From CAADGL01 sp964643885 (GTDB lineage: Bacteria; Planctomycetota; Phycisphaerae; UBA1845; Fen-1342): DNA of 64,000 nucleotides. The number at the start of each line of letters is the position of its first letter. The stretch's first letter is position 1. A program made the translations under genes and the position numbers. The stretch is taken from positions 59,317 through 123,316 of the forward strand of contig CAZXUI010000005.1 in assembly GCA_964643885.1 (NCBI GenBank). The letters run 5' to 3'. Below the pieces are notes generated by a model that was given only the letters and a program-made list of their open reading frames with translations, had not been told where the DNA came from and searched no databases. Below are positions 1-9,176 of this stretch, piece by piece.

Positions 1-2
1 TG

Positions 3-347
3 GCCCGCATCCGGGCCTGGATCGGCCACCTGCGGCGCCAGATGCACGAGCGGCAAAGCATGCGGGTACAGGTGCTTGCGCGCCTCGAAGCGGCCCGCGA
101 GCAGGTCCGCGTCGCCCGCACGCAGACGCGCGTACTCGAGACGCTCCGCGAGCGTCGCTTCGACGAGCATCGCCGCGCCCAGCAGAAGCGCGAGCAGGAC
201 CTCACGGACGAGCTGGCACAGCAGATGCACTGTCACGCTCTCAGCCGCGCGGCGGAGCCGCAGGCGGAAGGGATGGATGCGGAGCCGGCCGGCGGACTCG
301 CGCCGGCCAGCCGCAGACCCGCTGAGCAGGAGTCTGCCGCTTGCTGA
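3..347 (+). CDS. fliJ: FliJ-like flagellar export protein, C-terminal part
   Basis: The reading frame is open from the window edge, so the N-terminus is missing. About 114 residues remain. They are rich in Arg, Gln, Glu and Ala and have the heptad character of a long helix (for example EAAREQVRVARTQTRV), followed by a disordered Ala/Pro/Glu tail. FliJ is the soluble coiled-coil component of the flagellar type III ATPase complex that escorts export chaperones and contacts FlhA. Assignment rests on coiled-coil character, size and position just before motE-like, fliK and flgD; no sequence motif proves it. The stop overlaps the TTG start of the next gene by 7 bases, so the two are probably translationally coupled. 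Confidence 0.55.
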   Translation, partial: ARIRAWIGHLRRQMHERQSMRVQVLARLEAAREQVRVARTQTRVLETLRERRFDEHRRAQQKREQDLTDELAQQMHCHALSRAAEPQAEGMDAEPAGGLAPASRRPAEQESAAC

Positions 348-1024
348 GCAAGCTCTACAACCTGCTGGCCGCCGTTTCGCTCGCCACGCTGCTCGCGGGC
401 GGCGGTTTCGTCGGCCTGCTGGCCGCCAACGGCACGCTCGCCGATCGCGCCGCTCAGCTCGCGCAGCTCCTGAGCGGCGAGACGGACGATGCGACCGCCG
501 CCGACGCCCAGGGCGCGACCTCGCAGCCGGCCAGCCAGCCGGCCGAGGGCCGCGCCCGCTCCGCCGAGGAGCTCCGCCAGCAGCGGCTCGCGGAACAGAT
601 GACCCGGGCGCTGGCCGAGCGCGCCCAGCGCGACCTGGCCGCCCAGCGGGAATTGCTCGAACGCGCCCTACAGCACCTGATCACTGAAGAGGAGCAGTTC
701 GACCAGAGCCGCGAAGCGTGGCTCGCCCAGCAGGACCGCCTGCGGAACCAGAACCGCGACGAGGGTTTCGAGCGCGAGGTCAAGCTCGTCACCAAGCTCG
801 CCCCGGCCCAGGCCAAGGAGCACCTCGTCCGCACGTGGCAGAAGCACCCGGCCGACGCCGTGCGGCTCATCAAGGCGCTCTCGCCCTCGCAGGCCCAGCG
901 CATCTTCGACCAGATGCGCTCGGCTGAAGAGTTGCAGTTACTGCACGAGCTGCTGGAGCAGCTCCGAAACCAGGACATCGACGAACTCGCCCCGGCGTCA
1001 GGGAAGACACCGGGCGACGCCTGA
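341..1024 (+). CDS. MotE-like flagellar membrane coiled-coil protein
   Basis: 227 residues. One N-terminal membrane segment (about residues 7-30) is followed by a Pro/Ala/Gln linker, a long coiled coil (about 75-150) and a C-terminal helical domain around EHLVRTWQKHPADAVRLIKA that resembles the MgtE-N/FliG-like module of MotE proteins. In other flagellar loci such proteins lie between fliJ and fliK and are periplasmic or membrane factors linked to the motor or to export. The start is TTG at 341, inside the end of fliJ; no better start is seen before the membrane segment. Function is inferred from architecture and position. Confidence 0.6.
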   Translation: MLSKLYNLLAAVSLATLLAGGGFVGLLAANGTLADRAAQLAQLLSGETDDATAADAQGATSQPASQPAEGRARSAEELRQQRLAEQMTRALAERAQRDLAAQRELLERALQHLITEEEQFDQSREAWLAQQDRLRNQNRDEGFEREVKLVTKLAPAQAKEHLVRTWQKHPADAVRLIKALSPSQAQRIFDQMRSAEELQLLHELLEQLRNQDIDELAPASGKTPGDA

Positions 1025-1042
1025 CGACAAGCAGGTGTTGCC

Positions 1043-2314
1043 ATGCAGATGTGTCTTTGCGGGCCCGCTTCGCCCGCGCTGACGCTCGGTCTTCAGGACC
1101 GCGTCCCGCCCGGCCTGCCGCTCGGTTCACCGTTGCTCGAACAGGGCGGCGACGAGGAATCGCGCGATCAGCGGCAGCGCGCCGCCGACCGTCGCCGCGA
1201 AAGCGACCCCAACGAGGCGGCCCTCGCCGCGCAGCGCTCGCCGACCGAGTTTGTCCGCATGCTCGAGCGGAACGTCGACCCGGTCAGCCGCACCTTCGAG
1301 CGCCGCCAGAACCGCGAGATCGCCGGCGAGCACGCGGCCGACTCGCGCCGCGGCTTCCGCGAAGCGCTCTCCGACGCCAGCCAGTCGCTCCGAGAAACCG
1401 CGCAGAAACCGGCTACGCAGACCGCGGCCGCGACGCAGCCGTCCGTGCCGAACGCGGCCGCGCCCAACGCGGAGCCCACCGCCGCTCAGCCTGCTTCCGC
1501 GCCCGCCACGCCGCCCCAGGCGCCGCCTCCGGCCGCTGCACCCGCGGCGCCTGCAGCCATGAATCCTGCCGCCGCGGCTGCCCCGCGCCCGACGCACGCC
1601 GTCATCCGTGCAACTCCCGCGCGCCCGGCGCCGCCGGCAGCGCGCCTCGCGACCTCGGCACCGGCCGCCCTCGTCGCGGCCGGCGCGAATGCTCAGAGTG
1701 CCTCGTCGGCCTCGTCTTCTTCCGCGGCCAAGCCCGGCGCTCAGCCCGCTGCGGCCGCGGCCGGCCCGCCGCGCGCCTTCGCCCGCGTGCTCAACTCGAC
1801 GACTCGCGCGGCCCGCACCGACGCCGCTCCGCGCAACGATGCCGGCGCAAATATCGACCGGCTCGTGCGGGTTGTGCGCGGCCGGCTGAGCGAATCGCAC
1901 AGCCGCGCCACGCTGCGTCTCGACCCGCCGGAGATCGGCACGATCCGTATTCACATGGACTTGCGCCGCGATGTGCTGCACCTGCGGCTCGATACGGACA
2001 CGGGTTCGGCACACCGTTTGCTCTCGGACCAGCTCGACACACTGCGCCACGCACTGGCGCAGAGCGGCATCCGGCTGGAGTCCGTGGAAGTGCGTCCGCC
2101 GACCCAGCCCGACGAGCCGGGCCACGAGCCCTGGCAGCCGCCGCAGGAGCAGGGCGATGACTCGCAGCAACCGTCCGACGATTCGCACGAGGCGCATCGG
2201 GACACGTCTGACGGATCATTCGTCCACGGCGGGCGTGAGCCCGGCGGCCCTGAGCCCGACGCGCCGCAGGATGCGGCGGCGGCCGAGGCGCGCCGCCTGA
2301 ACGTGACAATCTGA
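1043..2314 (+). CDS. fliK: Flagellar hook-length control protein FliK
   Basis: 423 residues. The first 260 are low-complexity Ala/Pro/Gln, as expected for the secreted ruler part of FliK. Residues about 271-352 form the conserved Flg_hook domain, including ATLRLDPPEIGTIRIHMDL and a HRLLSDQLDTLRHALAQSGI segment. An acidic His/Asp/Gln-rich tail follows. FliK measures hook length and triggers the FlhB substrate switch from hook to filament export. Its position directly before flgD and flgE fits. The N-terminal half will align poorly with any homologue. Confidence 0.85.
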   Translation: MQMCLCGPASPALTLGLQDRVPPGLPLGSPLLEQGGDEESRDQRQRAADRRRESDPNEAALAAQRSPTEFVRMLERNVDPVSRTFERRQNREIAGEHAADSRRGFREALSDASQSLRETAQKPATQTAAATQPSVPNAAAPNAEPTAAQPASAPATPPQAPPPAAAPAAPAAMNPAAAAAPRPTHAVIRATPARPAPPAARLATSAPAALVAAGANAQSASSASSSSAAKPGAQPAAAAAGPPRAFARVLNSTTRAARTDAAPRNDAGANIDRLVRVVRGRLSESHSRATLRLDPPEIGTIRIHMDLRRDVLHLRLDTDTGSAHRLLSDQLDTLRHALAQSGIRLESVEVRPPTQPDEPGHEPWQPPQEQGDDSQQPSDDSHEAHRDTSDGSFVHGGREPGGPEPDAPQDAAAAEARRLNVTI

Positions 2315-2355
2315 GTGCGGCCCGCAGCGCCGCCGCGATGGGAGGCAGGTGAACG

Positions 2356-2931
2356 ATGGATGCGACTGCAATCAACGCAACCGGCTCGACCGTTCAGCCG
2401 CGGACGGACCGCGGCCTGGCCAGCCTCAAGAGCGAGGATTTCTTCCGCATCATGATCTCGGAGCTTCGCCAGCAGGACCCGCTCAAGCCGGCCGAGACCT
2501 CCGACATGATCAACCAGGTCTCGCAGATCCGTTCGATCGAGCTCTCCGGCCAGCTCTCGCAGACGCTGGCCCAGCTCGCCCAGCAGCAGCGCACCAGCGG
2601 CCTGAGCGAGCTGCTCGGAAAGTTCGTCACCGCGGCCGTCCGCGGCGCGGATGGCAGCGAGTCGCTCATGTCGGGCGTCGTCACGGGCATCAGCTTCACG
2701 AGCGACGGCGCGGGCGTGCTCGAGCTCGACAACGGCCTGACCGTTCCCGCCGCCGATGTCGTGCACGTGACGAGCGTCGAGGTCGCCAGCCAGCGGCTGG
2801 GCACTGATCCCGCCGCTGACGCACCGCAGCCCGCGGCCGTCCAGCAATCCGACGACAAGACCGAGGCGGCGGCCCGCCGCCGTTCGCTCCTGCCGCCCTG
2901 GCTCGACCTGAGCGGCTCGCTGCGGCTCTGA
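2356..2931 (+). CDS. flgD: Flagellar hook capping protein FlgD
   Basis: 191 residues. The N-terminal FlgD signature is clear: SEDFFRIMISELRQQDPLKP followed by SDMINQVSQIRSIEL. A middle domain around LLGKFVTAAVRGADG matches the hook-scaffold Tudor-like part. FlgD caps the growing hook and lets FlgE subunits assemble. The start ATG has a GGAGG ribosome site about 10 bases upstream. The C-terminal tail is rich in Ala/Asp/Gln and short compared with enteric FlgD (about 230 residues), so the FnIII-like cap domain may be reduced. Confidence 0.92.
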   Translation: MDATAINATGSTVQPRTDRGLASLKSEDFFRIMISELRQQDPLKPAETSDMINQVSQIRSIELSGQLSQTLAQLAQQQRTSGLSELLGKFVTAAVRGADGSESLMSGVVTGISFTSDGAGVLELDNGLTVPAADVVHVTSVEVASQRLGTDPAADAPQPAAVQQSDDKTEAAARRRSLLPPWLDLSGSLRL

Positions 2932-3020
2932 CCGCCGGTCGCGTCCGAGCGATCGGCGCGAGTGCACCTGACCGCCGCGCCGCACACGAGGTGATTGAAA
3001 GCTCCTGCGAGGAAACCGAA

Positions 3021-4703
3021 ATGGGACTGACCACCGCGATGTACACCGGTCTGACCGGCATGAGCGTCAACCAGGTCCGGATCGAGACGATCGGTAACAA
3101 CATCGCCAACGTCAATACGACCGCGTTCAAGTCGTCGCGGACCCTTTTTCAGACGCAGTTCTCGCACCTGCTCTCGGCCGGCACGCCGCCCGGCCCGACG
3201 ACCGGCGGCGTGAACCCGACGCAGATCGGCCTGGGCGCGAAAGTCGGCGGCACGCAGAAGATCTTCACCCCCGGCTCGATCGAGACGACCGGCATCCCCA
3301 GCGACCTGGCCATCGAGGGCGCGGGATTCTTCGTCGCCCGCCGGCCGAACGGCACGCAGTTCTACACCCGCGACGGCTCATTCTCGCTCGACTCGCAGAA
3401 CCGGCTCGTCACGCTGAATGGCGATTTCGTGCAGGGCTTCGGCGTCGATGAGAACTTCGCCCTTACGCCGACGGTCCTTTCCGACCTTACGATTCCGATC
3501 GGCACGCAGACGGTCGCGCGCTCGACCAGCCGCGTCGCGCTCGACGGCGACCTCAGCGCCGCCGGCACCATCGGCACTCAGGGCTCGCAGCACCAGTCGC
3601 AGGCCCTCGTCGACGGCGGTGGCGCCGCCGCGACGGCCGGCACCGCATTGACCGATCTGCGCTCCGCCGCCGACCCCTCCGTCCTGCTGTTCGCGGACGG
3701 AACCGAGCTCACGCTCACCGGCGTCACCAAGGGCGAGCGCGTCCTGCCGCCGCAGACCTTCGTCGTCGGCCAGGACGGCTCCACGCTGGGTGACTTCGCC
3801 ACCTGGCTCCAGAACGTGACCGGCATCTCGACCGGCGGCGGTGTCCCCGGCACGCCCGGCGTCACGATCGAAAACGGCATGCTCGTCATCAACAGCAACG
3901 CCGGCGAGCAGAACGCCATAGGCATCGACAACAGCGGCATCTTCAGCAGCAGCACCTCATCTCCGCTGCCCTTCTCCTTCACGCAGACGCAGGAAGCCAA
4001 CGGCTCCAGCGTCTTCACCGGCTTTACGACCTACGACTCGCTCGGCACGCCCGTCATCACCAACGTCACCTTCGTGCTCGAGAGCACCGGCGCCGCCGGC
4101 CCGGTCTGGCGCTTCTACGTCGAGAGCCCCGACAACAACGGCGCCTCGCGCTTCCTCAACACCGGCACGATCTCCTTCGATACGATGGGCAACTTCCGCG
4201 GCACCGATGGCAATCGCGTCCAGATCGACCGCAGCGGCTCCGGGGCCGCCACGCCGCTCGAGTTCGATCTCGACTTCAGCGGTATTCACGGCCTGTCGAC
4301 CCGCGAGTCCAACGTCGTCATGGCCGAGCAGGACGGCTTCCCGCCCGGCACGCTGACCAACTTCAGCGTCGGCGTCGACGGAACCATCAACGGCACCTTC
4401 AGCAACGGTCTGACGCGCACCCTCGGCCAGGTCGCCGTCGCCGTCTTCCCCAACCCCGAGGGCCTCGTCTCCGACAAGGACAACGGCTACCTCTCGGGAC
4501 CGAACTCCGGCAACCCGACCATCACCGCTCCGGGCCTCTTCGGCGCCGGCCGGCTGCTGAGCGGGGCCCTCGAGCTCTCCAATGTCGACCTTTCGCGCGA
4601 GTTTATCGGGCTGATCACCTCCAGCACCGGCTTTCAGGCCGCCAGCCGCGTGATCAGCACCTCGTCCGACCTGCTCGACCAGCTCCTGCTCATCGTCCGG
4701 TAA
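3021..4703 (+). CDS. flgE: Flagellar hook protein FlgE
   Basis: 560 residues from the ATG at 3021, chosen because it has GAGGAA upstream and gives the canonical start MGLTTAMYTGLTGMSVNQ; an in-frame GTG at 2991 would add 10 residues without homology. The N-terminal rod/hook motif IGNNIANVNTTAFKSSR and the C-terminal segment ALELSNVDLSREFIGLITS with STGFQAASRVISTSSDLLD are the two halves of the coiled-coil D0 domain. The middle is about 150 residues longer than in E. coli FlgE (402), so the outward-facing hook domains are enlarged. It builds the extracellular universal joint of the flagellum. Confidence 0.95.
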   Translation: MGLTTAMYTGLTGMSVNQVRIETIGNNIANVNTTAFKSSRTLFQTQFSHLLSAGTPPGPTTGGVNPTQIGLGAKVGGTQKIFTPGSIETTGIPSDLAIEGAGFFVARRPNGTQFYTRDGSFSLDSQNRLVTLNGDFVQGFGVDENFALTPTVLSDLTIPIGTQTVARSTSRVALDGDLSAAGTIGTQGSQHQSQALVDGGGAAATAGTALTDLRSAADPSVLLFADGTELTLTGVTKGERVLPPQTFVVGQDGSTLGDFATWLQNVTGISTGGGVPGTPGVTIENGMLVINSNAGEQNAIGIDNSGIFSSSTSSPLPFSFTQTQEANGSSVFTGFTTYDSLGTPVITNVTFVLESTGAAGPVWRFYVESPDNNGASRFLNTGTISFDTMGNFRGTDGNRVQIDRSGSGAATPLEFDLDFSGIHGLSTRESNVVMAEQDGFPPGTLTNFSVGVDGTINGTFSNGLTRTLGQVAVAVFPNPEGLVSDKDNGYLSGPNSGNPTITAPGLFGAGRLLSGALELSNVDLSREFIGLITSSTGFQAASRVISTSSDLLDQLLLIVR

Positions 4704-4735
4704 CCCTGGAGGCCGCCGCCGCGGCAGACGACGAC

Positions 4736-4993
4736 ATGATCCAGCTCACGCGACTCAACGGCCGGCCGTTCGTGCTCAATGCCGAGCAGATCAAGCTCGT
4801 CGAGGCGGTGCCGGACACGATGATCACGCTGCTCAACGGCGATCAGCTCGTCGTCCGCGAGTCGCTTCGCGAGGTCGTCCGCCGCGCGGTCGATTACGGC
4901 CGCGCCTTGCGCACCTTCCAGCACGAGCCGCTCGCCGATCATTCTTGCGCGCCGGCGCAGCATGTGCCGAAAGAGCCGGAGAATGTCTCATAA
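4736..4993 (+). CDS. flbD: Flagellar protein FlbD (small FlbD/SwrD family)
   Basis: 85 residues beginning MIQLTRLNGRPFVLNAEQIK, then PDTMITLLNGDQLVVRESLREVV. This is the small FlbD/SwrD family found right after flgE in many bacteria and not the Caulobacter transcription factor of the same name. In Bacillus, SwrD raises motor torque. The last 20 residues are not conserved-looking. It starts 33 bases after flgE and is probably cotranscribed. The usual next genes motA and motB do not follow; the next gene is fliL. Confidence 0.88.
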   Translation: MIQLTRLNGRPFVLNAEQIKLVEAVPDTMITLLNGDQLVVRESLREVVRRAVDYGRALRTFQHEPLADHSCAPAQHVPKEPENVS

Positions 4994-5108
4994 GACCCGG
5001 CTTCGAGCCGCCCGCCCACCCCGCTCGTGAACCTGCCGGTCCGGGTAGTCGATAAGTGTGAGGGTAGCTCCGCTCGTGCCGAGCGGTGCCCGAGCACGAG
5101 GATCGCCC

Positions 5109-5639
5109 ATGGCGGAAGACGCGCCCAAAACTGAAGCCGAAGCGCCGAAGCGGCGCTTCAAGATTCCCAGGACCGCCGTGCTGGTCACGGCCGTCGCCGT
5201 CGGCGAAGCTCTGCTGATCTTCCTCGGTCTGCAACTGCTCGGCGGCGGGCCGCAGGCCAGCTACGGCTCGGGCGGCGAGAGCGTCGTGACCGGCCCGGAC
5301 CCGATGACGCAGACGACCTCCGTCGAGATTCAACTGCTCGAGAAGTTCCGCGTCCCCAACAGCCGCCAGGGCGCCACCTGGATTTTCGACATCGACCTGG
5401 TGGTCAAGGTGCCAGCGCACCGCCGCGACCAGATCGACAAGCTCAAGACCGAGCGCAGCGGCGAGATCTCGGATGCGATCGCCAGCATCATCCGCAGCCT
5501 CGACCCGCGCTACCTGAACGAGCCCGACCTCCAGACGCTTCGAGTCCAGGTGCATCGCGTGCTGGGACAGATCGTCGGAGACCCGAACCTGATCGAGGCC
5601 GTGCTCATTCCGCGCTGCGTGCCGATCAAGGCCGGATGA
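5109..5639 (+). CDS. fliL: Flagellar basal body protein FliL
   Basis: 176 residues from the ATG at 5109, which has a GAGGA site 7 bases upstream; an upstream GTG at 5058 would add 17 residues with no family match. A basic N-terminus (KRRFKIPR) precedes one membrane segment (about residues 27-46), then a periplasmic domain with FDIDLVVKVPAHRRDQIDKL and a C-terminal helix with RVLGQIVGDPNLIEAVLIPR. FliL surrounds the stator units and supports MotAB function. Here no stator genes are adjacent. Confidence 0.82.
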   Translation: MAEDAPKTEAEAPKRRFKIPRTAVLVTAVAVGEALLIFLGLQLLGGGPQASYGSGGESVVTGPDPMTQTTSVEIQLLEKFRVPNSRQGATWIFDIDLVVKVPAHRRDQIDKLKTERSGEISDAIASIIRSLDPRYLNEPDLQTLRVQVHRVLGQIVGDPNLIEAVLIPRCVPIKAG

Positions 5640-5716
5640 GAGCACGCAAGGGCAACGGACTGCCGCCGCGAAGCGTTGGAGGCTCGCCGGCATGCCAGGC
5701 AAGGATGTGATCGCCG

Positions 5717-6169
5717 ATGTCGACCGAACCGCAAGCCAACCAACCTGTCAACCCCGACGAGCCGACCGCCGCCGCCACGGAGGCTGACGCCGGCGCATCC
5801 GCCGCCGCGCCGCAGACCGAACCGGTCGCCGCCGCGGCGCCGCCGGACAGCGCGGCCGCAACCGCCTTTACGCCTCCGCCCGCCGAGCCGGGCAAGACCG
5901 GCCCGGAACTGGCCTCCATCGAGCTGCTCGATGACGTCGAGCTCGATGTGAAGGTCGAGCTCGGCCGCGCGGAGATGGAGATCGAAGATGTGCTTCGCCT
6001 CGGCGTCGGCTCCGTGATCGAGCTGGACAAGCTCGCCGGCGACCCGGTGGACGTGATCGTCAACGGCCGGCTCGTCGCCCGCGGCGAGGTCCTGGTGCTC
6101 AACGAGAACTTCTGCGTCCGGATCAACGACATCATCAACCCCGTACCCGAGACCGCGACACAGGCATGA
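5717..6169 (+). CDS. fliN: Flagellar motor switch protein FliN
   Basis: 150 residues. An Ala/Pro/Glu-rich N-terminal extension of about 60 residues is followed by the SpoA/FliN domain (about 66-143): [54 protein letters not shown]. FliN forms the lower C-ring with FliM and contributes to export and switching. It starts 77 bases after fliL with no fliM between them. The ORF is too short to be a FliM-FliN fusion. Its stop overlaps the fliO start (ATGA). Confidence 0.92.
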   Translation: MSTEPQANQPVNPDEPTAAATEADAGASAAAPQTEPVAAAAPPDSAAATAFTPPPAEPGKTGPELASIELLDDVELDVKVELGRAEMEIEDVLRLGVGSVIELDKLAGDPVDVIVNGRLVARGEVLVLNENFCVRINDIINPVPETATQA

Positions 6170-6981
6170 AGCCCCGGCTGCCACGGATGGCAACGACACT
6201 TTTGGCGATCGCCCTCGCTGCGGCGACGGCGGGGACCGGCCGCGCGCAGGCCGTCGGTCCTCCCGACCCCGCGCCGCCGGTCGGCCTGACCGACGAGGCC
6301 TGGGACGCCCTCGAGCCGGATCTGAACGCGGCCGACGCGACGCAGCCCACGCCGCAGCGATCCGCGCAGCCTGCGACGCACGACGGCGTCCCCGGAGAAG
6401 CGTCGAGCTTGCCCGGCCGCGAAGATGTGCCGCTCACGCGTGGCAGCTCCACGCGCCGCGCCGCGGCCGCTCCGGGGGGCGCTGCGCCGAGCAACACGGC
6501 CTCGTGGCTGCGGACGCTCTTCTCGCTGGGTGGCGTGGTCGGCCTGATCCTCCTCCTCGCCTGGGGCTATCGCACGATCACCGGTCTGACGGGCACGGGC
6601 CCGCTCGCCCGCATGCGCAGCAGCGGCTTCGTGCAGCTACTGAGCCGCATGGCGCTCTCCCCGCGGCATTCGGTCTGTCTTATTCGCGTCGGTCCCCGGC
6701 TGGTGCTCGTCGGCATGAGCGGAGATCGACTCACGCCGCTCGATACGTTCGACAATGCCGAGCTGGCCGCCAGCCTGGCCGGCCAGGCCGCGGGCCGCGA
6801 AAGCGAAGCCCAGTCAGCCGAATTTCAACGTTTCCTCGAGCGCGAAGCACAGGAGTTTGAGCGGCTCGATGCCGCCGGTGACGAACCGTCGGCCGGTGAC
6901 GATCCGCGTATCCGCGGCATTCGTCAGACGCTCGCCAGGACCGCGCAGCGGCTGGCGTCCGTCGCAGGTTTGTCGCGATAG
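6166..6981 (+). CDS. fliO: Flagellar biosynthesis protein FliO
   Basis: 271 residues. A cleavable-looking N-terminal signal sequence ([20 protein letters not shown] region) is followed by a long Pro/Ala linker, a membrane helix at about 112-130 ([18 protein letters not shown]) and a cytoplasmic FliO domain with [20 protein letters not shown] and [17 protein letters not shown]. The C-terminal 70 residues are Glu/Gln-rich helix. FliO helps assemble the FliP ring of the export gate. It overlaps fliN by four bases and precedes fliP, the standard order. It is longer than the enteric protein (about 120 residues). Confidence 0.85.
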   Translation: MKPRLPRMATTLLAIALAAATAGTGRAQAVGPPDPAPPVGLTDEAWDALEPDLNAADATQPTPQRSAQPATHDGVPGEASSLPGREDVPLTRGSSTRRAAAAPGGAAPSNTASWLRTLFSLGGVVGLILLLAWGYRTITGLTGTGPLARMRSSGFVQLLSRMALSPRHSVCLIRVGPRLVLVGMSGDRLTPLDTFDNAELAASLAGQAAGRESEAQSAEFQRFLEREAQEFERLDAAGDEPSAGDDPRIRGIRQTLARTAQRLASVAGLSR

Positions 6982-7064
6982 AAGACGACAGGGCGTCGCG
7001 CGGGCCCGCGGGCTCTCGCGACGCCTCGACGGCGGAGCCGTCGAATTCGGGTTTGGAGTCGCCC

Positions 7065-7991
7065 GTGATCCATGGCGCGGATCGAAAGCAGGGTTTCTGC
7101 ACGCAGTGCGTGCCCCGCAGCCCGCGCCGCGCGCCGGCCACCCTGCGCCGCCTCGCCCTGACGCTCGCGTTGCTCCTGAGCCTCGCTCCGCCGGCTGTTG
7201 CGCAAAGCCCGCCGGACGTGCCCGCGTCCGCGACCAGCGCAACCGACGCGGCAACCAGCGCAACCACCGGTGGCGCCGATCCCGTCTACATCCCCGACGT
7301 CAGCCGCCTGCTGCCGCGCGCCGCCGACCGCGAATCCCTGACCTCGACCCTCCAGATCTTCATCCTCATGACGGTGCTGACCATCGCCCCCAGCATCGTC
7401 CTCATGATGACCTGCTTCGTCCGCATCTTGGTCGTGCTGGTCCTGCTGCGCCAGGCCCTCGGCACGCAGACCTTGCCGCCTTCGCAGGTCCTGATCGCAC
7501 TGGCGCTGTTCATGACCATGCTCGTGATGGCCCCGACCTGGGAACGAATCCGCCGCGACGCGGTCGATCCCTACCTGGCCGGCTCCATGCCGCAGATGGC
7601 CGCCCTCGAGACCGCCGGGCAGGAGCTGCGCGGCTTCATGTTCGACCAGATCGTCGCGACCGGAAACGAGCAGGACGTCTACATGATGTATGAGTACGCC
7701 GCCGGACGCAGCGTCCCCGAGGACGAGCAGATCACGCCGCGCGACGTGCCCACAACCGCACTGCTGCCGGCGTTTCTGCTGAGCGAGCTCAAGACCGCCT
7801 TCATCATCGGCTTCCGCATCTATCTGCCCTTCCTCGTGATCGACATGGTGATCGCCACCGTGCTCGTCTCGATGGGCATGATGATGCTCCCGCCGGTGCT
7901 GATTTCCCTGCCGTTCAAACTGCTGCTGTTCGTGCTGGCCGACGGCTGGCACCTGGTCGCCGGCTCACTGATGGCCAGCGTGGCCGGATAG
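7065..7991 (+). CDS. fliP: Flagellar export gate protein FliP
   Basis: 308 residues from the GTG at 7065, preferred because GGAG lies 6 bases upstream; a TTG at 7053 would add four residues. A signal peptide (ALTLALLLSLAPPAVAQ) is followed by the FliP core: FILMTVLTIAPSIVLMMTCF, LRQALGTQTLPPSQVLIALA, then ELKTAFIIGFRIYLPFLVID and VLVSMGMMMLPPVLISLPFK. Five FliP with four FliQ and one FliR form the export gate inside the MS ring. The periplasmic segment after the second helix is typical. fliQ follows after 10 bases. Confidence 0.96.
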   Translation: MIHGADRKQGFCTQCVPRSPRRAPATLRRLALTLALLLSLAPPAVAQSPPDVPASATSATDAATSATTGGADPVYIPDVSRLLPRAADRESLTSTLQIFILMTVLTIAPSIVLMMTCFVRILVVLVLLRQALGTQTLPPSQVLIALALFMTMLVMAPTWERIRRDAVDPYLAGSMPQMAALETAGQELRGFMFDQIVATGNEQDVYMMYEYAAGRSVPEDEQITPRDVPTTALLPAFLLSELKTAFIIGFRIYLPFLVIDMVIATVLVSMGMMMLPPVLISLPFKLLLFVLADGWHLVAGSLMASVAG

Positions 7992-8001
7992 GAGGGACCC
8001 A

Positions 8002-8262
8002 ATGTTCGAGCTTTCGCAGGCACTCGATCTCGGACGCGAGGCGCTGCTGACCTCGCTCGTGATCGCCGGGCCGATCCTCGGCACCGGCGTGCTGGTCGGC
8101 ATTCTCATCAGCCTGATCCAGACCATCACGCAGCTTCAGGACCAGACCTTCGCCATCGTGCCGAAGATCGTCGCCATGATGGGCGCCGCCATCTTCTTCG
8201 TGCCCTGGCTCGCGGCCCGGCTGATCGAATACACACAGGCGATGCTCGGCGGCGTCGGCTAG
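8002..8262 (+). CDS. fliQ: Flagellar export gate protein FliQ
   Basis: 86 residues with two membrane helices (about 14-40 and 52-75). Family hallmarks are the SLIQTITQLQDQTFAIVPKI stretch joining the helices and the small hydrophobic ends. A GGAGGGA ribosome site lies just before the ATG. FliQ packs around the FliP/FliR pore. Length and position between fliP and fliR match the family exactly. Confidence 0.95.
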   Translation: MFELSQALDLGREALLTSLVIAGPILGTGVLVGILISLIQTITQLQDQTFAIVPKIVAMMGAAIFFVPWLAARLIEYTQAMLGGVG

Positions 8263-8288
8263 TCCGGACGAGACCACGGGGACACGCG

Positions 8289-9062
8289 ATGCCGGTCGAG
8301 CTGCTCGCAGCCTACATGAACCTGCCCGCCTTCCTGGCCGTCCTCTCGCGGATGGGCGGCATGCTCATGTTCATGCCCGTCATCGGCGCGCTGACCATCC
8401 CCACGCATGTGCGCATCCTTCTGGCCGCCGGGCTCGCCGCGGCCGTCCTGCCGCTCGTGCGAATCCCCGAGTTGCTGCCGCCTACGCCCGGCGCGCTGGC
8501 ACTCGCGCTGGCCGGCGAGCTGCTGCTCGGCATCCTCATCGGCGTCGCGGTCCGCATCTGCTTCGTCGCCCTCGAAATGGGCGGCCAGATCATCGCCCAG
8601 GAATCCGGGATGGCCTTCGCCCAGGTCGCCGACCCGACCACCGGCACCGACCAGGACGTGCTCGGACTGCTCTACGTCCAGCTCGGCGCGGTCGTCTTCC
8701 TGATCGTCGGCGGTCACCGCGTACTGCTTTCCGTCTGCCTCGATACGTTCGGCTCGATACCGCTGCTCACCGCCCAGCCCGACAACGAGGCCGCCGCCAA
8801 CCTGTTGCTCGACGCCCTGGGCCTGGCCGCGGCGACGGCCGTCCGCCTGGCCGCCCCGGCCCTGATCACGCTCTTCCTGGTCAACGTCGTGCTCGGCTTC
8901 ATCGGCCGCTGCGTGCCGCAGCTCAACGTGACCATCCTCGGCTTCTCGGTCAAAGGTCTGATGGTGTTCGCGCTCGTGGCCGTCTCGCTTCCGGCCGCGA
9001 TGGAGGTCTTCATCGGCACGCTGGAGCGCGTCGTGGGCTGGACACAGGAGATGCTCGAATGA
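8289..9062 (+). CDS. fliR: Flagellar export gate protein FliR
   Basis: 257 residues, almost wholly hydrophobic, with about six membrane helices. FliR features include LAVLSRMGGMLMFMPVIGAL near the N-terminus, ALEMGGQIIAQESGMAFAQVADPTT (written in two parts: ALEMGGQIIAQESG and MAFAQVADPTT) in the middle, and VNVVLGFIGRCVPQLNVTIL towards the end. FliR is the single-copy gate subunit that bridges to FlhB. Start ATG at 8289, 26 bases after fliQ. Confidence 0.94.
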   Translation: MPVELLAAYMNLPAFLAVLSRMGGMLMFMPVIGALTIPTHVRILLAAGLAAAVLPLVRIPELLPPTPGALALALAGELLLGILIGVAVRICFVALEMGGQIIAQESGMAFAQVADPTTGTDQDVLGLLYVQLGAVVFLIVGGHRVLLSVCLDTFGSIPLLTAQPDNEAAANLLLDALGLAAATAVRLAAPALITLFLVNVVLGFIGRCVPQLNVTILGFSVKGLMVFALVAVSLPAAMEVFIGTLERVVGWTQEMLE

Positions 9063-9176
9063 GCGACCTGCGTGAACAACCATCCTCAGGGAGCGCGGGC
9101 TTCCGGCAAGCTCCATTCAACGGTCCGGTCTTTCCGCGGGCGGCTGTGCTCGAGATGCTTCTAAGGGACGAACCGC

